Source of the DNA: Desulfosarcina ovata subsp. ovata
GTDB taxonomy: Bacteria; Desulfobacterota; Desulfobacteria; Desulfobacterales; Desulfosarcinaceae
Assembly (NCBI RefSeq): GCF_009689005.1
Contig: NZ_AP021879.1
Location: 1,178,001 to 1,242,000 of the forward strand
Direction of reading: 5' to 3'
Length of the DNA stretch: 64,000 nucleotides
Every line of letters begins with the position of its first letter. Within the stretch, counting starts at the first letter, position 1. A model generated the notes under the pieces. The model saw only the letters and a list, made by a program, of their open reading frames with translations, ran no database searches and was not told the DNA's origin. Positions 8,030 to 17,571 of the stretch are shown here, piece by piece. The position numbers and the translations under genes are program-made.

Positions 8030-9025
8030 TTATGGCTTAACCAGGCCGGCCAAGGCATAGGGATTCGTGCCGGCTTGGATAATCCCGTTGTAAAGCGCCT
8101 CATCCAGTTGGAATTCAGCGGCGGTGGAGACAAACCGGTCCGGCTGGTCCAGATGCTCCAGCGCGGCCAATACCATGGCAGCCTTGGGCGTGTCTTTGGG
8201 AGACAGGTCCTTGAGCGGAGCAAAGTCAAAGCTCAGCGCCACCCCCTTGCCGCTTTTTTTCTTGGCATCCCAGATCAGCACCATGCCGGCCGGATGGGCA
8301 ATGGAAATGTTGGCCTTCTGTTCTTCGGAAAGGGACTTGACAACAAGCCCTCTTTTCCCCGGCGTGCAGTCCATAATTACCTGGAAGGCATCTTCCTTGC
8401 ACCACACCGGACAGGACACCACGGTATACCGCTCTCCCTTTGAAAGGGGATAATGGTTGAGAATATAGTGGGCCATGAGGTAGCCCGAGGTCAGCCCCGG
8501 ACAGATGTGGTTGTGAAGCTCGGCGCTTTTCAGGAAATCATACGGCGCGCCCTTGGCCCAGGCATTGGCTACGGCCGCCAGGGTGAAGAGATCCCGGCCG
8601 GCCCGGTAATCATCGGTCTTCTTCCAGAACGTCGGCTGGGAAATGACCGTCGGTCCCAGATCCACGGATTCGGAAATCCAGCCCGTCCCTTCCCGGCTGA
8701 CGATCACTGCCGCGCCGCTCCTTTTGAACAGCATCAGGCGAAAGGCATGGTTCTGGGGCCGCTGGAAGAAAAGCAGATTGCCCTTGCCCACCGTGCAACC
8801 GGTCGCCATCTGGGCCCGGTCCAGCCAGGGCAGCGCATTGGCGCCGTCCACCATCACGAAAGGGGCATCGGTCATAACCAAAAGATCGCTATCGCCCTGG
8901 GTGACGTTGAGGGTGTCCATGGCCTGGGTGACGGTCTTCTCGAATGTCGCCCCGAAACCATTTCCGCTAAAACCGACGATTACCGAAACCAATACGATGA
9001 AAAGCCAATGGGTCGTCTTACGCAT
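8030..9025 (-). CDS. Exported FmdE-domain protein, paralogue
   Basis: A 331-residue protein with a signal peptide (WLFIVLVSVIVGFSGNGFGA) and FmdE motifs: LHNHICPGLTSG, SCPVWCKEDAFQ and TPGKRGLVVK. It lacks the Cys-rich insert of the downstream paralogue. The gene starts 15 bases after the stop of the ABC ATPase gene, so the importer and the two FmdE proteins form one unit. The two paralogues are separated by about 220 bases without a gene. It is probably periplasmic and metal-binding; the metal is not predictable. Alternatively it could bind the importer's substrate. Confidence 0.82.
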   Translation of the reverse strand: MRKTTHWLFIVLVSVIVGFSGNGFGATFEKTVTQAMDTLNVTQGDSDLLVMTDAPFVMVDGANALPWLDRAQMATGCTVGKGNLLFFQRPQNHAFRLMLFKRSGAAVIVSREGTGWISESVDLGPTVISQPTFWKKTDDYRAGRDLFTLAAVANAWAKGAPYDFLKSAELHNHICPGLTSGYLMAHYILNHYPLSKGERYTVVSCPVWCKEDAFQVIMDCTPGKRGLVVKSLSEEQKANISIAHPAGMVLIWDAKKKSGKGVALSFDFAPLKDLSPKDTPKAAMVLAALEHLDQPDRFVSTAAEFQLDEALYNGIIQAGTNPYALAGLVKP

Positions 9026-9040
9026 CTCATTTTCTCCTTT

Positions 9041-10747
9041 TTAACTTCGTTTTCCGGCTTGAAAGGCGCTGGGTTCGCGCCATACGCGATTCTCATCATT
9101 CGATTGGCCAAACACCTCGAAGGCGGCCCCCTGATCGACCAGACGCCCTTGATTCAAGACATATACCCGGTCGGCAATTTTGCGGCCCAATGCGATGTCA
9201 TGGGAGATGAACAGCAGGGAAAAACCACGTTCGTTCTGGCGGCCCTTGAGCTCCCGCAGAATCACGGCCTGGGTGGAAGGGTCCAGCATGGCGGTAATCT
9301 CATCGGCCACCAACAGCTGCGGATCGCTGACCAGCGCCCGTGCGATGGCCACGCGCTGCCGCTGGCCGCCACTCAAGGCATGGCAGGTGCGGTGCAAAAA
9401 ATCCGGAGTGGTGGACAGCTGCATGGCCGACAAGGCGGCAACCGCTTTTTCGTCCCGCGTGCGACGATCCTCCCAGCCCATGATATCCAAGGGCTCGCGG
9501 ACGGCATCGATCACCGTCAAGCGATGGCTGATGGCTTCCCCCGGGTCCTGGAAGACCATCTGCATGCCGCCCATGCGGGCCGTGGCCGCATGATCGCTCA
9601 CCGGCTGCCCCAAAAATCTCACCTCGCCGCCATCGGGCGCCAGCACCTGCACAAGAATATGGGCCAGGGTAGACTTTCCCGATCCCGACGCCCCCACCAG
9701 GGCAACCACTTCCCCCCGGCGAACCGTCAGGCTGACGCCTTGAAGCGCGTCAATCCGTTTACTCCCCAGGCGATAGGTTTTTCTCAGATCCATGGCCTGC
9801 AGCACCGTCTGAATACCGCCCTTGTGGCAGGCCACCTGGCGCTGCACGCCCACATGGACCAGCTCGGGCCGCTTTTGGGCACAGGCCTCCGACGATTGGC
9901 AGCAACGTGGCTGAAATGGGCAACCGCCGGTCTCCCCGGGTCGGGGCGGTGCACCGGCGATGCCCCATAAATCCTTGTAGGGGAAAAAATCGGCTGAGGC
10001 ATTGATCAACCCGCGGGTGTAGGGGTGTTGGGGATTGCGCAAAACATCGGCGGTCATGCCGGTTTCAACCATCCGGCCGGCATACAGGGTGAACAATTGG
10101 CGGCTAAGCCGCCGGATGGCCGGCAAATTGTGGGAAATCAAAATCATGGCGAATCCCATCTGCTGCTGCAGGGAATCCAGCAGTTGCACGATGGCTTCCC
10201 GGGACTCGGGATCCAGCGACGTGGTCGGCTCATCCACGATCAAGAGCGTCGGCTTACAGGCCAGCGCCATGGCGATCAGCGCACGCTGGCGCATGCCGCC
10301 GGAGAGCTGGTGGGCATATCCGGTTTGCCAATCCGGATCAAGGCCGGTCAGGGTCAGCAGTTCGGCGACCCGCTCCCGTGCGGCGCGGGCCGAAAGCCGC
10401 AGGTGGGTACGAAGCGGCTCACTCAGCTGTTCGCCCAAGGGAATCACCGGATTGAACGCTTCCAGACGGTTCTGAAAGACCATGGCAATCTCGCGCCACT
10501 GCAGCAACCGGCGGCGCGATGCCTTCATTGAGGTCAGCTCATGCCCCTGAAAGCGGATACTGCCACTGACCGCGGCATCACCGAGCAGCCCCATGATGGA
10601 CAGGCCCAGGCTGGTCTTGCCGCACCCGGATTCGCCAATGAGACCCATGCGGTCGCCGGCGGAGAGGTGGAATGTCACCCCCGTGACGGCCGGCACCGGG
10701 GGACGGACCCGATCGTAGACGATGGACAGATTTTCGACGTCAAGCAT
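9041..10747 (-). CDS. ABC transporter ATPase, two fused ATP-binding domains (Opp/Nik DF type)
   Basis: A 568-residue protein. The start at 10747 overlaps the stop of the permease gene. It contains two complete ABC domains in one chain. The first has Walker A GESGCGKTS, signature LSGGMRQR and Walker B LLIVDEPTTSLD, then the oligopeptide-family C-terminal Cys segment (CPFQPRC). The second has Walker A GASGSGKST, signature LSGGQRQR and LLVADEITAML. This corresponds to DppD/OppD plus DppF/OppF fused. It energises import by the two permeases next to it. Opp/Nik-family importers take up peptides, nickel or metal-chelate complexes. Confidence 0.95.
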   Translation of the reverse strand: MLDVENLSIVYDRVRPPVPAVTGVTFHLSAGDRMGLIGESGCGKTSLGLSIMGLLGDAAVSGSIRFQGHELTSMKASRRRLLQWREIAMVFQNRLEAFNPVIPLGEQLSEPLRTHLRLSARAARERVAELLTLTGLDPDWQTGYAHQLSGGMRQRALIAMALACKPTLLIVDEPTTSLDPESREAIVQLLDSLQQQMGFAMILISHNLPAIRRLSRQLFTLYAGRMVETGMTADVLRNPQHPYTRGLINASADFFPYKDLWGIAGAPPRPGETGGCPFQPRCCQSSEACAQKRPELVHVGVQRQVACHKGGIQTVLQAMDLRKTYRLGSKRIDALQGVSLTVRRGEVVALVGASGSGKSTLAHILVQVLAPDGGEVRFLGQPVSDHAATARMGGMQMVFQDPGEAISHRLTVIDAVREPLDIMGWEDRRTRDEKAVAALSAMQLSTTPDFLHRTCHALSGGQRQRVAIARALVSDPQLLVADEITAMLDPSTQAVILRELKGRQNERGFSLLFISHDIALGRKIADRVYVLNQGRLVDQGAAFEVFGQSNDENRVWREPSAFQAGKRS

Positions 10748-11622
10748 CAGTGCCCCTCCATGCGCGGGTCGGCGGCCTTTTCGAGATCGCGGCCCACCAG
10801 GGCCAGGCTGGTCACCACAATCATCAGGGCCAGCCATGGAAAAACCAGCCACCACTTCCAGAAATCGGTATAGTAGATGCCCTTGAAACTCAGAGCATGG
10901 TGAATAATCATGCCCCATGAACGCGAGGTGGGATCGCCCAGGCCGAGAAAGGAAAGGCCCGCCTCGGCAACGATCGCCCGACCGGCCAGCCGGATCATGC
11001 TCACTGCAGCCAGGGGAAATATCTCCGGCAGGAAATGACGCCGCATCAGATAGAAAACACCGGCCCCATAGGTTTCCGCTGCGTGAACATAGCGCCGCTG
11101 TTTGAGACTGAGCACGCGACTGCGCACGATGCGCGCGGTGAACACCCAGGAAAAGGCAGCCAGCACGAAGATGATAGTCTCCACGCGCGGCCCGAGAAAC
11201 GCGGCCAGCACAATCATTACCGGAAGGTCCGGGAGCACCAGCAGAATGTCGATCAGGCGCATCAGCACGCGGTCCAGCCAGCCGCCCCGATAGCCGGCCA
11301 GAATGCCGACCAGGCCGCCGCCCAGGCCGGCCAAAAGCGCGGTCCCCACCCCCACCAGCAGGCTGATTCGTGCGCCGAAGCATACCTGGGCCAAAAGATC
11401 CACGCCCAGTTCGTCGGTTCCCATGGGATGGCTGCAACAGGGTGCGATCAAGGCCGGGCCGGATGGCACGCGGGGCGAGTGCCGGCAGATCCAGGGGGCT
11501 CCCAACGCCATCAGGATGACCAGGGCCAACAGGCCCATGCCGATCCTTCCGCCATCGCTCAACAGGTTGCTGGAGTGGTTTGGGCGGAAAATCCGGCGCG
11601 TCGCCGTCAGCACGCCGTTCAT
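10747..11622 (-). CDS. ABC transporter permease, DppC/OppC/NikC type
   Basis: A 291-residue inner-membrane protein with about six hydrophobic segments, an OppC-type N-terminus, the motif HPMGTDELGVDLLAQV typical of DppC/NikC, and the EAA-loop region AETYGAGVFYLMRRHFLPE. It overlaps the upstream permease by 4 bases and the downstream ATPase by 1, so translation is coupled. It forms the transmembrane channel with the DppB-like partner. Confidence 0.93.
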   Translation of the reverse strand: MNGVLTATRRIFRPNHSSNLLSDGGRIGMGLLALVILMALGAPWICRHSPRVPSGPALIAPCCSHPMGTDELGVDLLAQVCFGARISLLVGVGTALLAGLGGGLVGILAGYRGGWLDRVLMRLIDILLVLPDLPVMIVLAAFLGPRVETIIFVLAAFSWVFTARIVRSRVLSLKQRRYVHAAETYGAGVFYLMRRHFLPEIFPLAAVSMIRLAGRAIVAEAGLSFLGLGDPTSRSWGMIIHHALSFKGIYYTDFWKWWLVFPWLALMIVVTSLALVGRDLEKAADPRMEGH

Positions 11623-12617
11623 GAGCGCAGGGACTCCAGGTGTTGGATCCGCGGATCGAGGCGCCGATAGACCAGATCGGCTGCGAAATTGGCCGACAGG
11701 ACACTGACCGTCACCAACAGAAAAATACCTTGAATCATCGGATAATCGTGAACCAGCACCGCATCCCGCATTAGCCGTCCCAACCCGGGATAGGCAAAGA
11801 CGTTCTCCACCAGAATGGCGCCGCCCACCAGGCCGCCCAGGCTGAGAAAAATACGCGTGACAATGGGCAGCATGGCATTGCGCAGGGTGTGGCGCGTCAG
11901 AATGCGCAGGGGGTGCAATCCCTTGGCCCGGGCGGTGCGGACATAATCCCGGGCCAACACGGTGGTCATGCTGTTGCGGGCCAATAGCGTCATGCCGCCG
12001 GTACGTACCAGGGTCAGGGTCAGCACCGGCAGGGCGGCATGCCGGGCGATATCCAGGATCTTGCCCATCATGCCCTCAAAAGTGGCAAAATGGGTCATTG
12101 CTCCGGAAAGCGGAAACCACTGCAGGCCCGCCGCCAGGGTAAAGAGAAGCACCAGGCCGAGCAGAAAGGCGGGAATCTCGGAAAAGGCGACGATCGCCGG
12201 GAAGAGCCACCGGTCCACAAAGCGGCCACGATGATAGGCGCTGAGACTTCCCAGCAGGCAACCGGCCAGGCTGCTCAGGCCCACGGCCAGGCTGACCAGC
12301 AACAGGGTCCAGGGCAGCCGCTGGAAAAGGATCCGGCTGACATCCTGATTGTAATAGATGGAGTATCCCATATCGCCCCTGGCCAGGGAACATAGATAGG
12401 TGCCGTACTGCACCGCCAGCGGCCGGTCCAGACCGTATTGCCGCTGGTAGTAATCCTGCTGGGCCTGGCTGAAGCGGGCCACCTCGTCGCCCTCATCGGC
12501 GGATAGGTACAAAAACGGATCGCCGGGCATGGTCCGCGGCAGAGCAAAATTGAGCGTCACGATCACCCAGACCGTGAACAGGTATTCGAGAAACCGTTTG
12601 CCGTGGCCAAGGGTCAT
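11619..12617 (-). CDS. ABC transporter permease, DppB/OppB/NikB type
   Basis: A 332-residue permease with the DppB-like N-terminus (LNFALPRTMPGDP), periplasmic loop YQRQYGLDRPLAVQYGTYL, and the EAA motif RTARAKGLHPLRILTRHTLRN. Six membrane segments are expected. It overlaps the DppC-like gene (ATGA) and starts 16 bases after the binding-protein gene. It forms the importer channel. Confidence 0.93.
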   Translation of the reverse strand: MTLGHGKRFLEYLFTVWVIVTLNFALPRTMPGDPFLYLSADEGDEVARFSQAQQDYYQRQYGLDRPLAVQYGTYLCSLARGDMGYSIYYNQDVSRILFQRLPWTLLLVSLAVGLSSLAGCLLGSLSAYHRGRFVDRWLFPAIVAFSEIPAFLLGLVLLFTLAAGLQWFPLSGAMTHFATFEGMMGKILDIARHAALPVLTLTLVRTGGMTLLARNSMTTVLARDYVRTARAKGLHPLRILTRHTLRNAMLPIVTRIFLSLGGLVGGAILVENVFAYPGLGRLMRDAVLVHDYPMIQGIFLLVTVSVLSANFAADLVYRRLDPRIQHLESLRS

Positions 12618-12632
12618 GGAGAATTTCGTTTT

Positions 12633-14279
12633 CTATCGTTTCAGGGCCACGCCGCTGCGCGTCAGATAAGAAAGTTTGCCATGCGGCAGGCTATGGTGGT
12701 CGTACATGAACATCCACCCGTCATATCTGGCCGGCCGATAGATACTGTACGCAGTGGTGTAGAAAAGCGGTATCTCGGGCACCTGCTCGGCCAGTTCCCG
12801 CTGGATATCGCCGATCAACTGCCGCCGCCGGGCCGGATCGATTTCGGTTTGCTGGCGGTTTAACAGATCCAGCAACACCGGTGCGTTGTATCCGACGAGG
12901 CCGGAATGGGAGGGCGCCGCGTTCGGTCCCATGGAACCACCGGCAAAGCGCACGCGCAGGTAATCCGGATCGCCGCCCCAGCCGCCGTGTCCCAGAATCG
13001 CCAGTTGGTAGTCGGCGGCCCGCACCCGGGAATCCCGGGTTTTGCCGTCCACACTGATCACCTTGACGCCAATGCCCACCTCGCCCAGCCGCTGCCGGAG
13101 CAACTCGGCCATGCGCACCTCCTGGCTGCTGCACAATAGGGTCAATTCCAGGGGCTGACCGTCGCCGGTCTGCCGCAGACCGGTCGTGTCCGGCCGCCGG
13201 AACCCCGCCCCTTCCAGAAGCAGCTCTGCCTGCTGCGGATCGAACGAATAGAAATGGATCCCCTGGGCCGCCATGACATGATCTGGCGGCAGAATTCCCA
13301 TCCGGCCCGGCACCGCCGCCCCCCGGGCAATCTTCTCGACCAGTTCCTTGCGATCGATGGCATAGGCCAGGGCCTGCCGCACGGAACGTTCCCGCAACCC
13401 GGCCACCGCCTCCATGTTCATGAGCAGCCGATATCCCCAGAAGGCCGGACTGCGCACGATGTTATGGGTCGGATCGTCCTTGAAACGGGGCATGACGTCC
13501 GGACTGAGCGTGGTCAGATCGATTTCGCCTTTTTCGTAGGCCAGGGTTGCCTCACCCACGGGAACGTACTCGATGGCCCCCACCCGCTGGCGCGGCCCCC
13601 AGTACTTTTCGAAAGCCTCGAAGCGATACGTGCCGTGGGCCTTATCATAGTCGGTCAGGCGGTAGGGGCCGCAACCGACTACCGCTTCCGGTGCGATGAA
13701 TTCCTTGGGCCGGTCCACGGTTTCCCAGATATGCCGCGGGATGATGCGCGTCCGGCCGATGTTGTCGAGCATGGCGGCATGGGGTTGTTTTAGCTTCACA
13801 CATACCGTTTGTTCGCCCTCCAGGGTGACCGATTCGATCGTGTCGAAAATATAGGACCAGGTGGCCGCATGCCGGTTGGCATAGGTCAGGGAGAAGGCCA
13901 CATCATCCGCGGTCAGCGGGCGGCCATCCTGCCAGAGAACATTCCGGCGCACGACAAACCAATAGGTCAAGCCGTCATCGGCGATGCGGTAACTTTCGGC
14001 CAGCCAGGGAATCAGGCCTTTCTCATCACGTTCCAGGAGGCTGTCGAAAAGCAGGCACATCTTGAAGCCTCCCGGCCCCCGGGGATAATGGGCGAACGGC
14101 GTGGGGTAGCCCCAATCGCCGCCCGCCAGTCGGAGAACATCCACTTCAAAAAGCGCGGTCGTTTTGGCATCCCCCGATGCCACCGGCGCCTTTTCCTCGG
14201 GCTTATCACCGCAGGCCATCGGGAGTATGAAAAAAATGAGCAGGAGCAGGATCCGCCATCCGGTCCGGGTTGGTTTCAT
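12633..14279 (-). CDS. Lipoprotein solute-binding protein, family 5 (Opp/Nik)
   Basis: The start at 14279 is chosen because it overlaps the stop of the methyltransferase gene (ATGA) and immediately gives a lipoprotein signal (ILLLLIFFILPMAC). The 548-residue protein follows the SBP_bac_5 pattern: LLFDSLLERDEKGLIPWLAESYR is the usual N-terminal lobe segment, DVAFSL the common mid-motif, and RQALAYAIDRKELV the second-lobe segment. It captures a substrate outside the inner membrane for the adjacent importer. Substrate could be nickel, a metallophore complex or a peptide; the methyltransferase and FmdE neighbours favour a metal-related or modified ligand over bulk peptides. That last point is inference. 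Confidence 0.9.
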   Translation of the reverse strand: MKPTRTGWRILLLLIFFILPMACGDKPEEKAPVASGDAKTTALFEVDVLRLAGGDWGYPTPFAHYPRGPGGFKMCLLFDSLLERDEKGLIPWLAESYRIADDGLTYWFVVRRNVLWQDGRPLTADDVAFSLTYANRHAATWSYIFDTIESVTLEGEQTVCVKLKQPHAAMLDNIGRTRIIPRHIWETVDRPKEFIAPEAVVGCGPYRLTDYDKAHGTYRFEAFEKYWGPRQRVGAIEYVPVGEATLAYEKGEIDLTTLSPDVMPRFKDDPTHNIVRSPAFWGYRLLMNMEAVAGLRERSVRQALAYAIDRKELVEKIARGAAVPGRMGILPPDHVMAAQGIHFYSFDPQQAELLLEGAGFRRPDTTGLRQTGDGQPLELTLLCSSQEVRMAELLRQRLGEVGIGVKVISVDGKTRDSRVRAADYQLAILGHGGWGGDPDYLRVRFAGGSMGPNAAPSHSGLVGYNAPVLLDLLNRQQTEIDPARRRQLIGDIQRELAEQVPEIPLFYTTAYSIYRPARYDGWMFMYDHHSLPHGKLSYLTRSGVALKR

Positions 14280-15169
14280 TGCAGGTCTTCCGTCGGGTCT
14301 TGAATTTTCTGATTGACCGACCACAGCATCATACCCTGGCAGGCGCGCCGCTCATCGACAAAATGGCCATTTTCGCAGCGCTGGTCGACAAACGCGGCCA
14401 CCTTGTTTCTGAGCGCATCGGTAAGATCGGTGAACCCCTCCAGGTGCGTGGTGAAATCTGCAATGGCCTTGTCCCGGGGCATGCGGTTTTCCCGTTGCCA
14501 GAAATCGAAGCGCAGTTCAGGCCGGTACCCCATGGCGTAAACCAGATTGAAGGGATGAATGATATCGCCGGGATGACCGTCCAGCGCCTCATCGAACAGT
14601 TCCCGCCAAAGCTTGCCGTACCATTGATGCCACCCCAAACCAGAGAAGGCGCTCAGGTAGCAATGGCCCTTTGATGCGGCCATCATCTTACGCAAGTTGG
14701 CCGGTCCGTCGATGCCCGGGGTCATGGAGGCGAACACCAGATCGAAGGCGCCTTCCCAGCCATCGCGGGCAAGGTCCACCGCCTGCCAGGTGCGCTGATC
14801 GGTTGAAATACCCGTGATGCCCTGCTCCGCCATACGGCCTTTCAGGATGTCGACCATGGCGCCCGAGGGCTCCAGGGCGGTCACCCGGGCACCGGCCTCG
14901 GCCAGCAGCAGGGACCAGTTACCCGGTCCGGCGCCGATGTCCAGCACCCGCGCACCATCGGGCAGTGCGACTCTGTCCTTCATCCAGGCAACGGTACGCC
15001 GGCGCTTTTCGGCGGCTGTCGGGTCCGCCGTGCGCTGGGCGAAATCGGCAGCCATCTTGTCCCAGCGTCCCATGGCACCGGCCCCACCTTTACGCCGACG
15101 GCGTAGCGGCGAGGCATCGATGATGGATTGCCAGCGCTCTTCCCAAAAATGACAATGCTCGTCGGTCAC
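14276..15169 (-). CDS. Class I SAM-dependent methyltransferase
   Basis: A 297-residue cytoplasmic protein with a SAM-binding motif I (VLDIGAGPGNWSLLLAEAGA), the acidic loop ALEPSGAMVDIL and a downstream LVFASMTPGI segment. An N-terminal extension contains a basic patch (RRRRKGG). It is the first gene of the importer operon and is translationally coupled to the binding protein. The substrate is unknown; modification of the imported compound or of a secreted metallophore are possibilities. Confidence 0.88.
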   Translation of the reverse strand: MTDEHCHFWEERWQSIIDASPLRRRRKGGAGAMGRWDKMAADFAQRTADPTAAEKRRRTVAWMKDRVALPDGARVLDIGAGPGNWSLLLAEAGARVTALEPSGAMVDILKGRMAEQGITGISTDQRTWQAVDLARDGWEGAFDLVFASMTPGIDGPANLRKMMAASKGHCYLSAFSGLGWHQWYGKLWRELFDEALDGHPGDIIHPFNLVYAMGYRPELRFDFWQRENRMPRDKAIADFTTHLEGFTDLTDALRNKVAAFVDQRCENGHFVDERRACQGMMLWSVNQKIQDPTEDLQ

Positions 15170-15219
15170 TTTATTCTCCTCATGTTCTCATCAGCTAAAA
15201 ACGCATGCACGGAAACAAC

Positions 15220-15275
15220 AAAAAGACCACGCAAGGCGGATAATTGATATGCCGTAGCCTTCGTGGCCTGTTTTT
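15220..15275. terminator. Strong bidirectional terminator
   Basis: AAAAAGACCACGCAAGGC pairs with GCCTTCGTGGCCTGTTTTT around a 19-base loop. On the minus strand it ends in a U-run just upstream of the methyltransferase gene, so it should stop readthrough from the island operon (last gene ending at 15450). The 170 bases between it and 15450 hold no recognised gene. Confidence 0.75.
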
Positions 15276-15449
15276 GATGTGCGTTGGATTGACTACAGGG
15301 GGTTCGAGAAAAGCGCCTTCATTGCGCCCGTTGGCATGATTCCATATAGAGTGTGTGATATACCCTGCAGAACCCGATCGGTCAAGTCAAGAAGACCGCT
15401 GACTCGGGATTATTCAATGAACCCGAATCCGTTCCCCCAAGGCTTCGCT

Positions 15450-16393
15450 CTACGGCATCTTGAGCAGGGGTTTCTGAAAACGATCTAAAGAACACCGAAT
15501 CAGCACCGGACAGGCCGGGCTGGTGCCGCCATAGGCAAAATTGACGAACAGATGGGTGTGCTTATCCCTTGTTTGCAGAAATCCCAGAACATCGACAAAC
15601 GCGGCGCAGCCATCCAGGTCCGTTTGGTGAAGACGATAACCGGCAAACTCCCCGCTTGCGGTCAATTCAGCCCAAAAAATGCGATAATCTTTGTCAGCAT
15701 GCGGCTCGCCATATTCGGCCGGACGAACCAGCAAAATCACCTCCGGCCGATCGTCATTATCCAGGTCCACGATCCAGGGATGCGAGCCGACACCGTCTTG
15801 TTTGTATGCGTTTGGAATCATGTTATCAATAGCCGGCATGCGCTTGATCACGTTTGCCAAGCCCTTGCCGTCGGGCTTTATGTTAAACAAATTTGCACAA
15901 AGGTCAAAGCGGCCCTCATTATCGGTGTCTGCATGATCGTTTGAAATTCTTGCGAACCATTCACTGGTTTTTTTGAAGAGGTCTTGCCGAATTCTTCCGC
16001 GGTGTGTAATTCTTCCGAGGTAGGCCAGTGACATTTGGTGCCGTAAAGCGACATCCATATTTCGTCGAGATTCAATCCGAGGTTGCGCTCAATGGCATCC
16101 TTCATGGCGAAATTGTAGCTGGCAACACTATCGATGATAAAATCAGTGATCACGCAACCGGCGACGTGCCTGTATCGGACCCCATATTTTTTTAGAATCG
16201 GGGCATATTGCGGTTCCCCATGGATAAGCCCGTAGCCGTGAATTTCATAACGGCCGCGGAAAAGATCGTATTTGGCTTCCAGGATACCAAACGGTTTGGC
16301 ACCAAAGAAAAAAATCAGGGGAAATATTATAGAGAAAGCGATGGTCATCCAAATCAAGCAGCGGAATATGGTTTTAATTATTCTTAACAGCAT
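15450..16393 (-). pseudogene. Membrane-anchored FG-GAP-like protein, frameshifted at an A7 run
   Basis: Two overlapping frames together make one protein. The upstream frame (start 16393, MLLRIIKTIF) has one N-terminal membrane helix and reads sensibly to EELHTAEEFGKTSSKK. The downstream frame reads sensibly from TSEWFARISNDHADTDNEG to the stop at 15450, with calcium/FG-GAP-like segments DTDNEGRFDLCANLF and WIVDLDNDDRPEVILLV. The switch needs a -1 shift and lies at a run of seven A on the coding strand (15968-15974). This may be a one-base deletion, a sequencing error or a programmed -1 shift. It is the last gene of the island operon, 22 bases after its neighbour. Function is unknown. Confidence 0.65.
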
Positions 16394-16415
16394 GGTTTTT
16401 CCCCTAAAATAAATG

Positions 16416-17561
16416 TTACCCTTTTTGTGTGGCCATGCGCATAATCTTCTGTGCGGTGGCTTCGAGTTGTCTTTTGGCCTCTAATGCGGTTTCGGATTTC
16501 TTCAGGGCTTTTCCCACCAGATCAAGTCTGGAAAAATTACTCAGCAACAACGTGTTTAACGACATTTTCGTTTTGTGCCGCCCCCAAGGGATCTCTATGC
16601 CAAGAAACTCGGAAAACGCCTTCTGCAGGTTTATATAATGAATTAACCCTTCCTTGGGCAGTTCGTTCAGTTCAGTGCCGTTTAGTTCCTCAAGCATTTT
16701 TAAAAAGCCAAAAAGAAATGGATGGGAAACCGTTGACTGTAAAATATCATTTTCTTTTGGATCGAGTTGACCTCTTAACTCACAGAGTTCACCCGAAAGT
16801 TCCATATAGAGCAACTCAATGGCCTGGGGAAATTTTCTCAGCTCAAAATGATCGGCTGCATGCATGCCGGGGTACTGGTCTTCATGCCAGGCCGGATTGA
16901 GCACGTACCGTCCGAGATCGTACTGAAGCTGGTCGGGCTCGGCTTCCCATGGGTGTTCCGGATCCTGTTGGGCTTCGATTCTTTTTTCAATTTGCGACCT
17001 GTAGGGAGACAGCCGTAAAAAGGATGTCTCCCGGCCGCCTTGCATCAACCGGACAAAGCGCTTGTCCGGCATGGGATAGCCCGGGGAGCGATACAGATCC
17101 TCCACAATCAGGCTGTTGAAGTCGGCGTAGTAGATATCGACGACGCGGCAAAGATAGTAGCCGGTCATGCCCGACCGCAGCTCGCGGGCCTGCAGGCGGA
17201 GCGTATCGTCGATGTCATACAAAGCGGACCGGACGGCCGTCGGGTCAGTCAGCGCAACGCTCGCTTTCCCATAATATCCTTCCAGACGGAATTCTCGGGT
17301 TAAAACGGCGATAAGCGTTTCCAACTCTTCGATGACGAACCCCTGCCGTTCGATCTTTTGCCGCAACCGGTCATAAATTTCTAAATGCCGGATAAGGGGC
17401 TTCACCGCCTCGTAAGGGTCGATTCTACTTGTTTTGCTCCTGAAACCGCCCCTATGCCATCGGCCGAATACCGGGTCCTCGCCGAAATCGTCGAAATTGT
17501 ATCTTCCTCGTCCAATGGCGGTTTGCCATGACCGATGCGTGCCGGATGCTTGCTTTCCCAT
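16416..17561 (-). CDS. Unknown protein of the AAA/VWA gene set
   Basis: The start at 17561 is supported by AGGAGG 6 bases upstream; it is 10 bases after the VWA gene. The product is 381 residues, soluble, mostly helical, with a charged C-terminal helix likely to form a coiled coil (ALKKSETALEAKRQLEATAQK). No catalytic motif is seen. Its tight linkage to AAA+ and VWA genes suggests a partner or substrate of that chaperone-like set. The family is not recognised. Confidence 0.7.
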   Translation of the reverse strand: MGKQASGTHRSWQTAIGRGRYNFDDFGEDPVFGRWHRGGFRSKTSRIDPYEAVKPLIRHLEIYDRLRQKIERQGFVIEELETLIAVLTREFRLEGYYGKASVALTDPTAVRSALYDIDDTLRLQARELRSGMTGYYLCRVVDIYYADFNSLIVEDLYRSPGYPMPDKRFVRLMQGGRETSFLRLSPYRSQIEKRIEAQQDPEHPWEAEPDQLQYDLGRYVLNPAWHEDQYPGMHAADHFELRKFPQAIELLYMELSGELCELRGQLDPKENDILQSTVSHPFLFGFLKMLEELNGTELNELPKEGLIHYINLQKAFSEFLGIEIPWGRHKTKMSLNTLLLSNFSRLDLVGKALKKSETALEAKRQLEATAQKIMRMATQKG

Positions 17562-17571
17562 CGCCGTCCTC

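Noticed and set aside
9041-11704. An 887-codon minus-strand frame that would make one giant ABC protein
   Set aside because: Its first 319 codons are an antisense-free but out-of-frame reading of the permease gene. The real ATPase starts at 10747, overlapping the permease stop, and contains all ABC motifs.
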